In this document: positions 24,822 through 34,024 of the stretch, piece by piece | Position numbering within the stretch: the stretch's first letter is position 1 | How the letters are laid out: each line of letters opens with the position of its first letter | Origin: Hyphomicrobium sp. CS1GBMeth3 | GTDB lineage: Bacteria > Pseudomonadota > Alphaproteobacteria > Rhizobiales > Hyphomicrobiaceae | Length of the DNA stretch: 64,000 bases | Direction: 5' to 3' | Assembly: GCF_900117455.1 (NCBI RefSeq) | Contig: NZ_FPHO01000002.1 | Span: 744,001 to 808,000 of the forward strand | The notes under the pieces: generated by a model | Databases searched by the model: none | Seen by the model: only the letters and a program-made list of their open reading frames with translations | What the model was told of the DNA's origin: nothing | Made by a program: the position numbers and the translations under genes

Positions 24822-25439
24822 TTATTTCGGCTCGACAGTCCCGGTGGCTGCCGGGCTGGCCGCGCCGCGCTCGTTGGAGGCAAGGGCCGGGCCAGTCTTC
24901 ACATAGGCCGCGATCAAATCGCGAACCTTCTGCTTCTGCTCCTCGGTGCAGGACTGCTGCGGTGCCTGCTTCTCGTCAACGACGACCTCCTTGTCGCCGT
25001 CCTTCTCGACCAGCTTGATCTTGCCGGTGAGCAGCATGACGGTCGTGAGGTGCAGCTGATTGATGTAGAGTTCCTGCTGATCGCTCCACTTCTTCTTCTC
25101 GATCTCGCGGCGCATCAGCGAGCGATGGTTCATGGTCTGCTCTTCGGGCAGGTTGCAGGCCTGGGCGTGGGCCGAGAGCCGCCCGACGCGGACAACTTCG
25201 CGCGCAATGTCGAGGGGCACCAGCGCCTGGTCGGGCTTCTGCTTGTCGACCATGATCACCGTGCCGTCCTTTTTCGAATACTGCGCCGGCGTCAGCGTCC
25301 AGGCGTATTCCATGATGACCTGAACGGACCGTTCGCTAAGCTCACCTTCGGCTGCGGAGCCCACCGATGCCCAGGCCATCACGCCCCCCAGCATGGCTGC
25401 ACAGACACATGCTCGTTTTGCCATGATCATTCGTGTCAT
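24822..25439 (-). CDS. Secreted conserved hypothetical protein
   Basis: A 205-residue protein. The N-terminal KRACVCAAMLGGVMAWASVGSA is a signal peptide, probably cut after AxA near residue 29. The mature protein is helical with three spaced cysteines, and contains VIMEYAWTLTPAQYSKKDG and REVVRVGRLSAHAQACNL. The look is that of periplasmic proteins conserved in Hyphomicrobium-like genomes, though no named family was recognised. The tail is alanine-rich. It lies upstream of rpsD on the same strand, 350 bases apart. Confidence 0.65.
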   Translation of the reverse strand: MTRMIMAKRACVCAAMLGGVMAWASVGSAAEGELSERSVQVIMEYAWTLTPAQYSKKDGTVIMVDKQKPDQALVPLDIAREVVRVGRLSAHAQACNLPEEQTMNHRSLMRREIEKKKWSDQQELYINQLHLTTVMLLTGKIKLVEKDGDKEVVVDEKQAPQQSCTEEQKQKVRDLIAAYVKTGPALASNERGAASPAATGTVEPK

Positions 25440-25565
25440 TGCCCCTGCCTGCGCTCCTGTTTCTGATTATGTTCGCCACGAGCCTACGCTCGGTCGCCGC
25501 CGGGCGCTTCTCAAGCTTAGTTTGTGGGCATCGCTCAGCTCAAAACCTGGCAAGATCATGGCGAC

Positions 25566-26843
25566 CTATGTGGACGACTTCCGGCCTGCCCCTTTGCCAT
25601 GGGCGAGCGTGGCAACAATACCACGAAGGGTTCGCACCTCCTGCCGGGTGAGGGTCATGCGCGTAAACATAGTCCTCAAGTTTTGGACCACAGAAGGGCG
25701 TTTCTCGATCGGTTTGAAGAAACCGAGACGTTCGAGCTCGGATTCGAGGTGATCGAAAAATCCGAACAGGTCTTCCTTGTTCGCCAAAGCGTCCCCGTCA
25801 AGATTGAGACCGCTCGTAACCGGGCTCTCGTAAGTAGTTACGCGGCCAAGCGTTCCTTTGCCGCTTTCCCGCATCCACGTGTAGCCCAGCAACAGCACCG
25901 CCTGGGCAAGGTTAAGGGAGGCGAAGCGCGAGTTAACCGGAATCAGGATCAAGGCGTCGGCGTTCGCGATCTCGCTGGTCTCGAGGCCGTTGCGCTCGCG
26001 CCCAAAGAGGATACCGCAGCGCACACCGCGCGCGATGCGCTGGCTCAGCTCGGAAATTGCCTCCTCCGGCGTCAGGACTGGCTTCTTCAGCGGGCGCTGA
26101 CGGGCGGTCGTGGCGACGACGTACGTAAGATCCCCGAGCGCGGCGTCGAGGGACGGATAGGCGGCCGCGTCGTCGATGACGAAGTTGGCGCCGGAGGCCG
26201 CGATCCTCGCCTTCTCGTTGGGCCAGCCGTCGCGCGGGGCCACGAGGCGCAGGTCGTCAAGCCCGAAGTTGGCCATGGCGCGCGCCACCATGCCGATGTT
26301 GTCGGCAAGCTGGGGCTCGACCAGGATCACGGACGGCGTTTCCCCCGGCGGGGCGGCAGCCTCGCCCGCGATGTGGGCGCGGCGGATGCCGTGGCGCAGC
26401 TTGCGCAATACGCGACGCGCCCAGAACCAATAGTTCTCGCCCGACCAGGTCTTTTCCAGCGCGGCGAGCGCCGGGGTGGATATGGTCTCCGTGCCCTGGC
26501 CCAGCAGGCGCACGGCGCCGTCGCCGACCACGATCTCGCGATGGCGCGCGATGAAGTCGTCGAGCGACGCGATGCCCTGCACCTCCGTGCGGCGCTTGCA
26601 ACCGGGGCAGGTCGCGGCGTCGGATTCGCAGCGCAGCTCCGCGCAATAGGTCAGGATGCGGTCGAGAGCGGCGCGGTCGATGGCGGCGGCGCCGACGGCG
26701 GCAAGCCCCTCGTCGATTGTCTTCTCGTGGCAGGCGTGCACGAGCCTGGCCACCGGCATGCCGGTGCCGGCGACGACGGGCACGCGTGTGCCCGCCTGAT
26801 CGGCGATCTCGACGTCTCGGGTGGGTGTGGTCACGGCGGACAT
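25566..26843 (-). CDS. TrmJ-type tRNA/rRNA 2'-O-methyltransferase with Cys-rich N-terminal extension
   Basis: A 425-residue protein. Residues from about 168 on are a SPOUT (SpoU/TrmJ) methyltransferase: VILVEPQLADNIGMVARAMA (motif 1), FGRERNGLE (motif 2), and IPVNSRFASLNLAQAVLLLG (motif 3, trefoil knot). TrmJ methylates tRNA position 32 using S-adenosylmethionine. The first 160 residues are extra. They contain GTRVPVVAGTGMPVARLV, resembling a DUF433-type helical domain, a cysteine cluster (C67, C72, C79, C82; CPGC) that could bind zinc, and a basic helix (NYWFWARRVLRKLRHGIRR). Ordinary TrmJ is about 250 residues. The extension may help bind RNA. The start at 26843 is chosen over 26933, which overlaps non-coding sequence. 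Confidence 0.87.
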   Translation of the reverse strand: MSAVTTPTRDVEIADQAGTRVPVVAGTGMPVARLVHACHEKTIDEGLAAVGAAAIDRAALDRILTYCAELRCESDAATCPGCKRRTEVQGIASLDDFIARHREIVVGDGAVRLLGQGTETISTPALAALEKTWSGENYWFWARRVLRKLRHGIRRAHIAGEAAAPPGETPSVILVEPQLADNIGMVARAMANFGLDDLRLVAPRDGWPNEKARIAASGANFVIDDAAAYPSLDAALGDLTYVVATTARQRPLKKPVLTPEEAISELSQRIARGVRCGILFGRERNGLETSEIANADALILIPVNSRFASLNLAQAVLLLGYTWMRESGKGTLGRVTTYESPVTSGLNLDGDALANKEDLFGFFDHLESELERLGFFKPIEKRPSVVQNLRTMFTRMTLTRQEVRTLRGIVATLAHGKGAGRKSST

Positions 26844-26988
26844 GGGCCACGCCTTAGCACTGTTGCCAGCCGATGTCCCAGGCCCCTCGCAGGACACGTG
26901 GCGTCGGGTTAACTCTACCGCCACACTCGGCAAATTTGAGCGTCTGGTGCGTTAGGCTTGCGTGGACGAAACGTCTAAGGAGTACAGC

Positions 26989-27552
26989 ATGCAGCAGCGC
27001 GATGTCCCCCCACCCGCCTCGGACGCCGCGGCTGTCGTCACGTTCTGGCGGCAAGCCGGGCCGGACCGCTGGTTCGCCAAGGATGAAGCCTTCGACAGGC
27101 GATTTCGCGCGCATTGCCTGGACTTGCACGAGGCTGCGGCACGCGGAGAGCTTACGTCCTGGCTCGCCGAGCCGGAAAGCGCGCTCGCCCTCGTGCTGCT
27201 GCTCGACCAGTTTCCACGCAACTGTTTCCGGGACACGCCGCGCATGTTCGCGACGGACGCGGCAGCCCGCGCGGCTGCGACAACGGCCATCGCGGCGGGC
27301 CACGACCGGACGGTCGATCCCGAGCTGCGCGCCTTTTTCTACCTGCCGTTCGAGCATTCCGAGGATCTCGCCGATCAGGAGCGTTCCGTCGCTCTGGCGC
27401 AACCGCTCAGCGAGGAATACCGCTCGTATGCCGAGTTGCATCGCGACATCATCCGGCGCTTCGGGCGCTTCCCCCACCGCAACGCCATCCTTGGCAGAGA
27501 AACGACGCCAGAGGAGCTGCGTTTCCTCGATGACGGCGGCTTCGCCGGATGA
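26989..27552 (+). CDS. DUF924 family protein
   Basis: A 187-residue helical protein of the DUF924 family: VVTFWRQAGPDRWFAKDEAFD near the start, LVLLLDQFPRNCFRDTPRMFA in the middle, then FFYLPFEHSEDLADQ and HRDIIRRFGRFPHRNAILGR, which together form the family signature. The fold is TPR-like; the function is not known. AAGGAG lies six bases before ATG 26989, so the upstream GTG at 26962 is not used. It precedes icd by about 105 bases. Confidence 0.9.
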   Translation: MQQRDVPPPASDAAAVVTFWRQAGPDRWFAKDEAFDRRFRAHCLDLHEAAARGELTSWLAEPESALALVLLLDQFPRNCFRDTPRMFATDAAARAAATTAIAAGHDRTVDPELRAFFYLPFEHSEDLADQERSVALAQPLSEEYRSYAELHRDIIRRFGRFPHRNAILGRETTPEELRFLDDGGFAG

Positions 27553-27657
27553 CACTGTCCTTCCTCCCTTGGTAGGGCCATCTGCCGCCGGTGCTTGTTG
27601 CAGCGCACGCGCGCGGATAAGGTTCGGGCAACTTTCATCCCACCCGAAGGCGCTTTC

Positions 27658-28875
27658 ATGCAGAAGATCAAGGTGACCGGCACTGTCGTCGAGCTCGACG
27701 GCGATGAGATGACTCACATCATCTGGAAGCTCATCAAGGACAAGCTGATCCACCCCTATCTCGATATCGATCTCGAGTACTACGACCTCGGCATTGAAAG
27801 CCGCGACAAGACCAACGACCAGATCACCGTCGACGCGGCCAACGCCATCAAGAAGCACGGCGTCGGCGTCAAGTGCGCGACCATCACACCCGACGAAGCG
27901 CGCGTCAAAGAGTTCGATCTCAAGGAGATGTGGAAGAGCCCCAACGGCACCATCCGCAACATCCTGGGCGGCGTGATTTTTCGTGAGCCCATCATCGCCA
28001 AGAACGTGCCGAGGCTCGTGCCGGGCTGGACGCAGCCGATCGTGATCGGCCGCCATGCCTACGGCGACCAGTACCGCGCCACCGACTTCAAATTCCCCGG
28101 CAAGGGCCGCCTCACGATCCGCTTCGAGGGCGAGGACGGCAACGTCATCGAGCGCGAGGTGTTCAAGGCGCCGGATGCGGGCGTGGCGCTCGCCATGTAC
28201 AATCTCGACGAGAGCATCCGCGAGTTCGCGCGCGCGTCCCTCAATTACGGGCTCAACCGCGGCTTCCCCGTCTACCTCTCGACCAAGAACACCATCCTCA
28301 AGGCCTACGACGGGCGCTTCAAGGATCTCTTCCAGGAGGTGTTCGATGCCGAGTTCAAGGACGACTTCGCGAAGAAGAAGATCACCTACGAGCATCGCCT
28401 GATCGACGACATGGTGGCCTCTGCGCTCAAATGGAGCGGCGGCTACGTTTGGGCGTGCAAGAACTACGACGGCGACGTGCAGTCCGATACGGTTGCGCAG
28501 GGCTTCGGCTCGCTCGGTCTCATGACCAGCGTGCTGATGACGCCGGACGGCAAGACGGTTGAGGCGGAAGCCGCGCACGGCACGGTAACGCGCCATTACC
28601 GCGAGCATCAGAAGGGTAAGGAAACCTCGACCAACTCGATCGCGTCGATCTTCGCGTGGTCGCGCGGGCTCGCGCACCGGGCCAAGCTCGACGACAACGC
28701 GGAGCTGGCGCGCTTTGCGAGCACGCTCGAGACGGTGTGCGTCGATACCGTCGAATCCGGTTTCATGACCAAGGATCTGGCATTGCTCGTCGGCCCTGAC
28801 CAGAAGTGGCTGTCGACGACGGGCTTCCTCGACAAGATCGACACCAACCTCAAGGCAGCGATGGCGAAGGCGTAA
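27658..28875 (+). CDS. icd: NADP-dependent isocitrate dehydrogenase
   Basis: A 405-residue enzyme of the eukaryote-like type II isocitrate dehydrogenases usual in alphaproteobacteria. It converts isocitrate and NADP+ to 2-oxoglutarate, CO2 and NADPH in the TCA cycle. Visible: [18 protein letters not shown] at the start, the substrate-loop [12 protein letters not shown], the Arg of PRLVPGW, and the metal-binding Asp region [20 protein letters not shown]. The N-terminal start at 27658 matches the family; the longer frame from 27595 has no ribosome site. It is a single gene, as is common. Confidence 0.97.
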   Translation: MQKIKVTGTVVELDGDEMTHIIWKLIKDKLIHPYLDIDLEYYDLGIESRDKTNDQITVDAANAIKKHGVGVKCATITPDEARVKEFDLKEMWKSPNGTIRNILGGVIFREPIIAKNVPRLVPGWTQPIVIGRHAYGDQYRATDFKFPGKGRLTIRFEGEDGNVIEREVFKAPDAGVALAMYNLDESIREFARASLNYGLNRGFPVYLSTKNTILKAYDGRFKDLFQEVFDAEFKDDFAKKKITYEHRLIDDMVASALKWSGGYVWACKNYDGDVQSDTVAQGFGSLGLMTSVLMTPDGKTVEAEAAHGTVTRHYREHQKGKETSTNSIASIFAWSRGLAHRAKLDDNAELARFASTLETVCVDTVESGFMTKDLALLVGPDQKWLSTTGFLDKIDTNLKAAMAKA

Positions 28876-28920
28876 CGGCCAAAAATAGTCTGACGCCGAA
28901 CTCTAGCGCGGGAGATGCCA

Positions 28921-29265
28921 ATGCCGAGCCGCGAGGATTTACTTCGCTACTTGTGGACCGATATCATAGATGTTCACGGTCGCGACGAGGGGCTGGACAA
29001 CCTGATCGCCAACTGCGCGCGCGATCCAAACGCAGCCTTCAGCGACGCGGGGCCAGCGGTCGAGAGACTTCTTGCCGCCGGCGCATCCCGACGCGATCTT
29101 TGCGTTGTTCTGCGCTCTACAGCCTACGACGCGGTTTTCGGCACTCTCTACGCGCTCGACGATCCAGGCGTCGCCGATGGCGAAAGCGTGCTCATGCTGC
29201 ATGAAGAGCTGTTGACGGCAGATCCAAGCGGACGCGAAGGCAGGCCGGATTCGCAGGCCACTTAG
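28921..29265 (+). CDS. Hypothetical protein
   Basis: A 114-residue soluble protein starting at ATG 28921, with GGGAG six bases upstream (an ATG six bases earlier lies too near to it). It is acidic and helical, with YLWTDIIDVHGRDEGLDNLI and VVLRSTAYDAVFGTLYALDD. No motif points to a function. It follows icd by 45 bases in the same direction and could be read through from it. Confidence 0.6.
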   Translation: MPSREDLLRYLWTDIIDVHGRDEGLDNLIANCARDPNAAFSDAGPAVERLLAAGASRRDLCVVLRSTAYDAVFGTLYALDDPGVADGESVLMLHEELLTADPSGREGRPDSQAT

Positions 29266-29364
29266 AACGCAACTAAACGGAACGGGCAAATATTCTACGA
29301 GGCCTTTCGATTGCCGGATTGATGTTCTCCGCGATCTCAGTCCTGATGCTGCACGGAGACTGAT

Positions 29365-30123
29365 GTGCGCTTCCTTCGTTTCCTCTTTACCGGTCTTGGC
29401 TTGATCACCTCGACTCGCGCGCTCGCGGGTCCGGGAGATCCACCGGCCTATGCGGCCGCGTTCGACAAGGCGTTCGAGCCTGGATTCGCCGTTACGACGC
29501 GCGATGCCTACAAGGGTGAGACGCGCGTCGAGACGGTGCCGTTCAAGATCGTCGAAGCGGGATCGGTCAAGCTGCCGAGTGGGGCGATCTGCGCCGCCGA
29601 CCCGTTCATCGCGTTGACCGACGCCAAGCCCTTCGCGCAGCGTACGCCGACCGGCACATTTCCGGTTCGGCTTGCGGTCGCGGATTTTCCATCCGGCGGC
29701 GTGCGCGTCGCATTCGCCCGCGTCGATTTCACGTCGCGCCCCATCGCACGCTGGTCGATGGCCGTGGTCGAGGGGCAGGATATCGCGACGCTGAAGCCAA
29801 ACGAGATGTTCGGCTATGGGGTCGACGCCGGTACGGGATCGTTCTTCGATCCTGTCGCGGGCAAGGAAGCCGCCAAGCTCCTCGATGCCAATCCCGACGC
29901 GTGGGAAGACTGGCAAACCGAGGGCGAAGCGAACGGGCCGAAGCTGATCGGGCCCTATTCCTTCCTGCTCGATCTCAAGCTCGGCGACGCCAACGCCATC
30001 ATGTTCCATAGCGGCTGGGGCGACGGCTTCTACGCGTCCTGGTTCGGCTACGATGCGGACGGAAATGTCGCAGCGCTGGTGACGGACTTCCAGACCATTA
30101 ACTGGGAGACGGCCACCTGGTAG
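29365..30123 (+). CDS. Secreted DUF4241 family protein
   Basis: A 252-residue protein with a GTG start and a signal-peptide-like N-terminus (LRFLFTGLGLITSTRALA). The mature part fits DUF4241: LPSGAICAADPFIA, FPVRLAVADFPSGGVRVAFARV, FGYGVDAGTGSFFD and MFHSGWGDGFYASWFGYD. The last glycine-rich aspartate segment is the most conserved part of the family, whose function is unknown. Here it seems to be exported, which is not the rule for the family. It precedes the GDPD gene by 86 bases and may be co-transcribed with it. Confidence 0.85.
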   Translation: MRFLRFLFTGLGLITSTRALAGPGDPPAYAAAFDKAFEPGFAVTTRDAYKGETRVETVPFKIVEAGSVKLPSGAICAADPFIALTDAKPFAQRTPTGTFPVRLAVADFPSGGVRVAFARVDFTSRPIARWSMAVVEGQDIATLKPNEMFGYGVDAGTGSFFDPVAGKEAAKLLDANPDAWEDWQTEGEANGPKLIGPYSFLLDLKLGDANAIMFHSGWGDGFYASWFGYDADGNVAALVTDFQTINWETATW

Positions 30124-30209
30124 GGGCGCGCGACGGTCCGCGGCCTTTCGATCGCCGGATTCGTCGGCTCCGTTCGGCTCCACGACGCCCAGCCGCTGGA
30201 GAGCCTGTT

Positions 30210-31187
30210 TTGCGATTTGGACGTTTCCTGCTTGCCGCCGTGGCGCTGTTCGCCGTCGGCGTCTTCCTCTTCAACACAAACCTCCTTGCGCCAGCGGCGG
30301 GCGGGCGACCGACCTTGCTCGCCCATCGCGGGCTCGCCCAAACGTTCCCGCCCGAGGGCATCGAGAACGATACCTGCACGGCGACGCGCATCCGCACGCC
30401 GGAGCACGAGTTCCTGGAGAATACCATTGCCTCGATGCGGGGGGCGTTCGCCGCCGGCGCGGACATCGTCGAATTCGACGTGCATCCGACCAGCGACGGG
30501 CATTTCGCCGTGTTCCACGACTGGACGCTCGACTGCCGCACCAACGGCCGCGGTGTCACGCGCGAAAAATCGCTCGCGGAGCTCAAGGCCCTCGACATCG
30601 GCTATGGGTATACGTCGGACGGCGGGGTGACCTTTCCGTTCCGCGGCACGGGCGTCGGGCTCATGCCCTCTCTCGACGAGGTGCTCGAAGCGTTTCCCGA
30701 CAAGCGCTTTCTGATCAACGTCAAAAGTCGGGACGCCGACGAAGGACGCAAGCTCGCAGCACGCCTTGGGCAACTATCAGACGATCAGCGCGCGCGGCTC
30801 GCCGTCTATGGCGGTAACGAGCCGGTCAAAGCTCTGCGAACTGCTTTGCCCGACGTTCGCGCCATGAGCCGCGAGAGCTTCAAGAGCTGTCTCCTGACCT
30901 ACATCGGCGTTGGGTGGACGAGCGTTGTTCCTGCGGCTTGCCACAACACGGTGCTGCTCGTGCCCGTCAATTACGCCTGGGCCCTTTGGGGATGGCCAAA
31001 TCGCTTCGTCGCGCGCATGCGAGAGGCGGGCACAGAGGTTTACGTGATAGGGCCGTACACGGGCGGCGACTTCACGACCGGCGTCGATACGGCTGTGGAC
31101 GTGGCACAGCTGCCGAGCGGCTACAGCGGCGGCATCTGGACCAACCGCATTCACGCCATCGCGCCGCTCGTCGCCGGGAGCCGCTAG
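30210..31187 (+). CDS. Glycerophosphodiester phosphodiesterase family protein
   Basis: A 325-residue protein with a TTG start and an N-terminal hydrophobic anchor or signal (LLAAVALFAVGVFLF). The GDPD active-site set is visible: LLAHRG (catalytic His and Arg), then ENT, ADIVEFDVHPTSDG (metal-binding Glu and Asp), and AVFHDWTLD with the second catalytic His. It hydrolyses glycerophosphodiesters to glycerol-3-phosphate and an alcohol, probably at the periplasmic face. There is an insertion (about 20 residues, ENDTCTATRIRTPEHE) between the first motif and ENT that is longer than usual. It converges on the ABC exporter gene. Confidence 0.87.
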   Translation: MRFGRFLLAAVALFAVGVFLFNTNLLAPAAGGRPTLLAHRGLAQTFPPEGIENDTCTATRIRTPEHEFLENTIASMRGAFAAGADIVEFDVHPTSDGHFAVFHDWTLDCRTNGRGVTREKSLAELKALDIGYGYTSDGGVTFPFRGTGVGLMPSLDEVLEAFPDKRFLINVKSRDADEGRKLAARLGQLSDDQRARLAVYGGNEPVKALRTALPDVRAMSRESFKSCLLTYIGVGWTSVVPAACHNTVLLVPVNYAWALWGWPNRFVARMREAGTEVYVIGPYTGGDFTTGVDTAVDVAQLPSGYSGGIWTNRIHAIAPLVAGSR

Positions 31188-31197
31188 CTCGCGCGGT

Positions 31198-33042
31198 CTA
31201 GTTCAGCGAGATGCCGGCCGGCGGCGCGTCCTCATCGGCATCCGAGAGGAGCTGGGCGTGCACGAGGCGCGCATAGGCTCCGCCGCGCGCCAACAGCTCA
31301 GCGTGCGTGCCGCTCTCGATCAGCGCGCCTTGCTCCATGACGCAGATCACGTCGGCGTTCTGCACCGTCGACAGGCGGTGCGCGATGACGATCGTCGTGC
31401 GCTCGCGTGTGAACTCGGCGAGCGCCTGCTGCACGAGACGCTCGGAATGGGTGTCGAGCGCGCTCGTTGCCTCGTCGAGCAGCAGGATCGGCGCATTTCT
31501 GAGAATGGCCGACGCCAGCGCGAGCCGCTGGCGCTGCCCGCCCGAGATCCTGACGCCGCGGTCGCCGATCACGGTGTCGTAACCCTGCGGCTGGGCAAGG
31601 ATGAACTCGTGAGCCGCCGCCGCCTTGGCCGCCGCCACGATCTCGTCCTCGCTGGCGCCGAGGCGGCCCAGCGCGATGTTGGCGCGGATGGTGTCGTCGA
31701 ACAGCGTCACGTCCTGGCTGACGAGCGCGATCTGTCCGCGCAGCGACCCTAAGGTCACCTCGCGGATGTCCTGGCCGTCGACGCGGATAGCGCCGTCGGT
31801 GACGTCGAAGAGGCGCGGCACGAGATTGACGATGGTCGACTTGCCGGCGCCGGAGCGGCCGACCAAGGCCACCGTCTGCCCGCCCTTGACCTCGAGGTTG
31901 AAATCGGTGATCGCCGGGATGCTCTCGTCGCCGTAGTGGAACGAGACGTGATCGAAGCTCACGGCGCCCTGGCTGATCGCGAGCGGCTTGGCGCCGGGCC
32001 GATCGGTGATCGTGGGCTTCTCGTCGAGCAACCCATAGATGCTTTCGAGCGCCGCCAGCGCTTCCTGGATGCGAGCCGTGAGGCCGCCGACGGCACGCAA
32101 CGGCTGCGCCGCCATCAACAGCGCGGCGGTAAGCCCCATGAAGTCGCCCACCGTGGCCGCGCCACTCGAAATGCGCCAATAGGCGACCCAGATGACGCCG
32201 GCAACGGCCGCGCCGCCCAGTGCCTCGAGCAGGGATTCGAGGCGGGCCTTCACCGCGACGCCCTTGAGTCGCAGCCGGTAGACCTCCTCGAAGCTGCGGC
32301 TCATGCGATCGCCGGCATACTCCTCGAGGCGGAATGTCTTGATCAGGCGCGTGGCGCCGAGCTTCTCCGTCAGCAACGACGTCATGCCGCCGAGTTCGGC
32401 CTGCGTGCGCGTCGAGTTGCGGCGGACGCGGCGGGCGATGGTCGCGATCGGCAGGATGGCGAACGGATAGACGCCGAGCACGACGAGCGAGATCATCCAG
32501 TCCAGGTAAAGCATGGAGCCGACCAGCGCCACGACCGAGAGCGTGTCGCGCATCAGCGAGTTCATCGAGGCGAGCGTCGCCTGCTGGATGAACTGGATAT
32601 CGTTGGTCAGCTTCGACATCAGCCGGCCCGGCGTGTCACGCGTCAGGCGGGCGTAATCGGAGCCGATCAGGTGGTCGAAGGTGGTGCGCTGCATGTCGGC
32701 CGTGAGCCGGAGCACGATACGCTGCGTCGCCACCGTCTGCAGGTAGAGAAAGACGCTGCGAGCGAGCGTGATGGTAATGATGGCCACAAGCACCCACGGG
32801 AGCCATGAGACATCGCCTTCAAGCAGGCTGTCGAACGAGAACTTGATGACCATCGGATAGGCGCCGGTCGCGAGCGCAAGCGCGCCGGTCAGCGCCAGGG
32901 CGACCAGAAGCTCCCGCCAGCGCGGCCAGATCCATTCCGAAAGGAAACGCCCCAGCAAACGGCGGGAGGCGGCGTCGAGGGCCTTCTTTTCCGGCCGCGC
33001 GCGCCGCGGCTCGCTAGCCGCCTTGTCCCCTGCACTCGACAT
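31198..33042 (-). CDS. MsbA-like ABC exporter, fused permease and ATPase
   Basis: A 614-residue half-transporter. The N-terminal 340 residues hold six membrane helices (from LLVALALTGALALATGAYPM). The ATPase domain has Walker A GRSGAGKST, the signature SGGQRQRLALA, Walker B ILLLDEATSALD and the switch His in VIAHRLSTV. It would work as a homodimer in the inner membrane. The pattern and length fit lipid A/lipid flippases of the MsbA type, but substrate assignment by sequence alone is not safe. The DUF4170 gene lies upstream on the same strand, 78 bases away, a neighbour arrangement that suggests one transcript. Confidence 0.92.
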   Translation of the reverse strand: MSSAGDKAASEPRRARPEKKALDAASRRLLGRFLSEWIWPRWRELLVALALTGALALATGAYPMVIKFSFDSLLEGDVSWLPWVLVAIITITLARSVFLYLQTVATQRIVLRLTADMQRTTFDHLIGSDYARLTRDTPGRLMSKLTNDIQFIQQATLASMNSLMRDTLSVVALVGSMLYLDWMISLVVLGVYPFAILPIATIARRVRRNSTRTQAELGGMTSLLTEKLGATRLIKTFRLEEYAGDRMSRSFEEVYRLRLKGVAVKARLESLLEALGGAAVAGVIWVAYWRISSGAATVGDFMGLTAALLMAAQPLRAVGGLTARIQEALAALESIYGLLDEKPTITDRPGAKPLAISQGAVSFDHVSFHYGDESIPAITDFNLEVKGGQTVALVGRSGAGKSTIVNLVPRLFDVTDGAIRVDGQDIREVTLGSLRGQIALVSQDVTLFDDTIRANIALGRLGASEDEIVAAAKAAAAHEFILAQPQGYDTVIGDRGVRISGGQRQRLALASAILRNAPILLLDEATSALDTHSERLVQQALAEFTRERTTIVIAHRLSTVQNADVICVMEQGALIESGTHAELLARGGAYARLVHAQLLSDADEDAPPAGISLN

Positions 33043-33120
33043 TCCCGCGCCCCCTCGATCCGTCCGCTCGCTTATTCTATGGTCTTTTGTGGCTGTAAAC
33101 GGACGCTCGTGATCAGGGCC

Positions 33121-33378
33121 CTAGGCGCTGACCGTCGGGCTGGCGATGTCGGGCTCGAGCAATCGGTGCATGTGCACGATGAAATAGCGCACGGTGGCGT
33201 TGTCGACGGACTTTTGCGCCGCCGCTTTCCAGGCCGCGAACGCCTCCGCGTAATTGGGGTAAATACCGACGATATCGAGCTCTTTGAGGTTGCGGAACTC
33301 GATGCCGTCCAGGTCGCGGAGCTCCCCGCCGAAAACAAGGTGCAATAGCTGCTTGGGGGCCATCTCGCGCTCACTCAT
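33121..33378 (-). CDS. DUF4170 family protein
   Basis: An 85-residue protein beginning at ATG 33378 (GAGG eight bases upstream). The segments LLHLVFGGELRDLDGIEFRN, IVGIYPNYAEAFAAWKAAAQ and YFIVHMHRLLEP match DUF4170 over its full length. The family is restricted to alphaproteobacteria and its function is unknown. It often sits near envelope or LPS genes, and here it lies just before the MsbA-like exporter. Confidence 0.88.
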   Translation of the reverse strand: MSEREMAPKQLLHLVFGGELRDLDGIEFRNLKELDIVGIYPNYAEAFAAWKAAAQKSVDNATVRYFIVHMHRLLEPDIASPTVSA

Positions 33379-33719
33379 CCTTAGTGTCCTCGCCGTCTCT
33401 TCGGCTCCCACGGAGCCCATGTCCATCTTCCTGCCCCAGACTGGGGAGCGGTTCAAGGTGGCGGGGCGCTGCAGCCCCTCGCGTTCACCCAGCAAATCCG
33501 GGGCCAAGGGCGTCCGGCGGCCGCCTTCGCTCATCAAGCGTTAAGCAAGCTTCTTAAGGAGATCTCCAACTTACCGTGGCATGCTTCTGGGATAGCCGCT
33601 CAGCGGCAGCTCGGAAGTCGACAGGGACGACCATAGGACCGGCGCGGGCAAGGGGGAAACCTTTCCGCGCCGAAGTCATATCCGGCGGTCGCGGCATCTC
33701 GCTCGGGACCAGGTCGCGC
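33379..33719. other. Intergenic stretch
   Basis: About 340 bases. An open frame upstream of the DUF4170 start is the non-coding extension of that gene. I see no RNA gene, repeat or terminator here. Confidence 0.35.
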
Positions 33720-33800
33720 CTAAAGCAATAACCACGGCGCCATGAGGAGCATCAGCGCAACTACCCACAGCGCGATGCTCTCGAAGTTGGGTTTCGTCAT
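33720..33800 (-). CDS. 26-residue single-pass membrane peptide
   Basis: The ATG at 33800 follows GGGAAGGTGAAA. The peptide starts TKPNFES and continues as one hydrophobic helix (IALWVVALMLLMAPWLLL) to the stop. The ribosome site and the clean N-in transmembrane design support it; the short length means that chance cannot be excluded. It is divergent from the acyl-CoA synthetase gene. Confidence 0.45.
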   Translation of the reverse strand: MTKPNFESIALWVVALMLLMAPWLLL

Positions 33801-34024
33801 TTTCACCTTCCCTTGCCAAGAAGGACTCTGACGGCTTGCGCGTGTAAAGCTTATCGGGATGCCCGGCTTATTTGAAGCGTTATTGGGCGCTAATCCTGTT
33901 CCATTGCGCATCGATTTGCCCAAAGCGTTGGCAACACGCCTCTCTACCGCCCGCTGTTCGCGATTGCCGCCACACGCCTGCTTCGGTAGAAAACAATCAA
34001 AATCATAAATCCAAAAAGATCCTG

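Noticed and set aside
25524..26912. Open frame of 460 codons on the plus strand
   Set aside because: Antisense to the TrmJ-type gene, which carries all SPOUT motifs.
26854..28677. Open frame of about 600 codons on the minus strand
   Set aside because: It lies exactly opposite the DUF924 and icd genes, both of which match known families; the antisense frame is open because of high GC codon bias.
28939..30183. Open frame of 414 codons on the minus strand
   Set aside because: Antisense to the hypothetical gene at 28921 and the DUF4241 gene; composition only.
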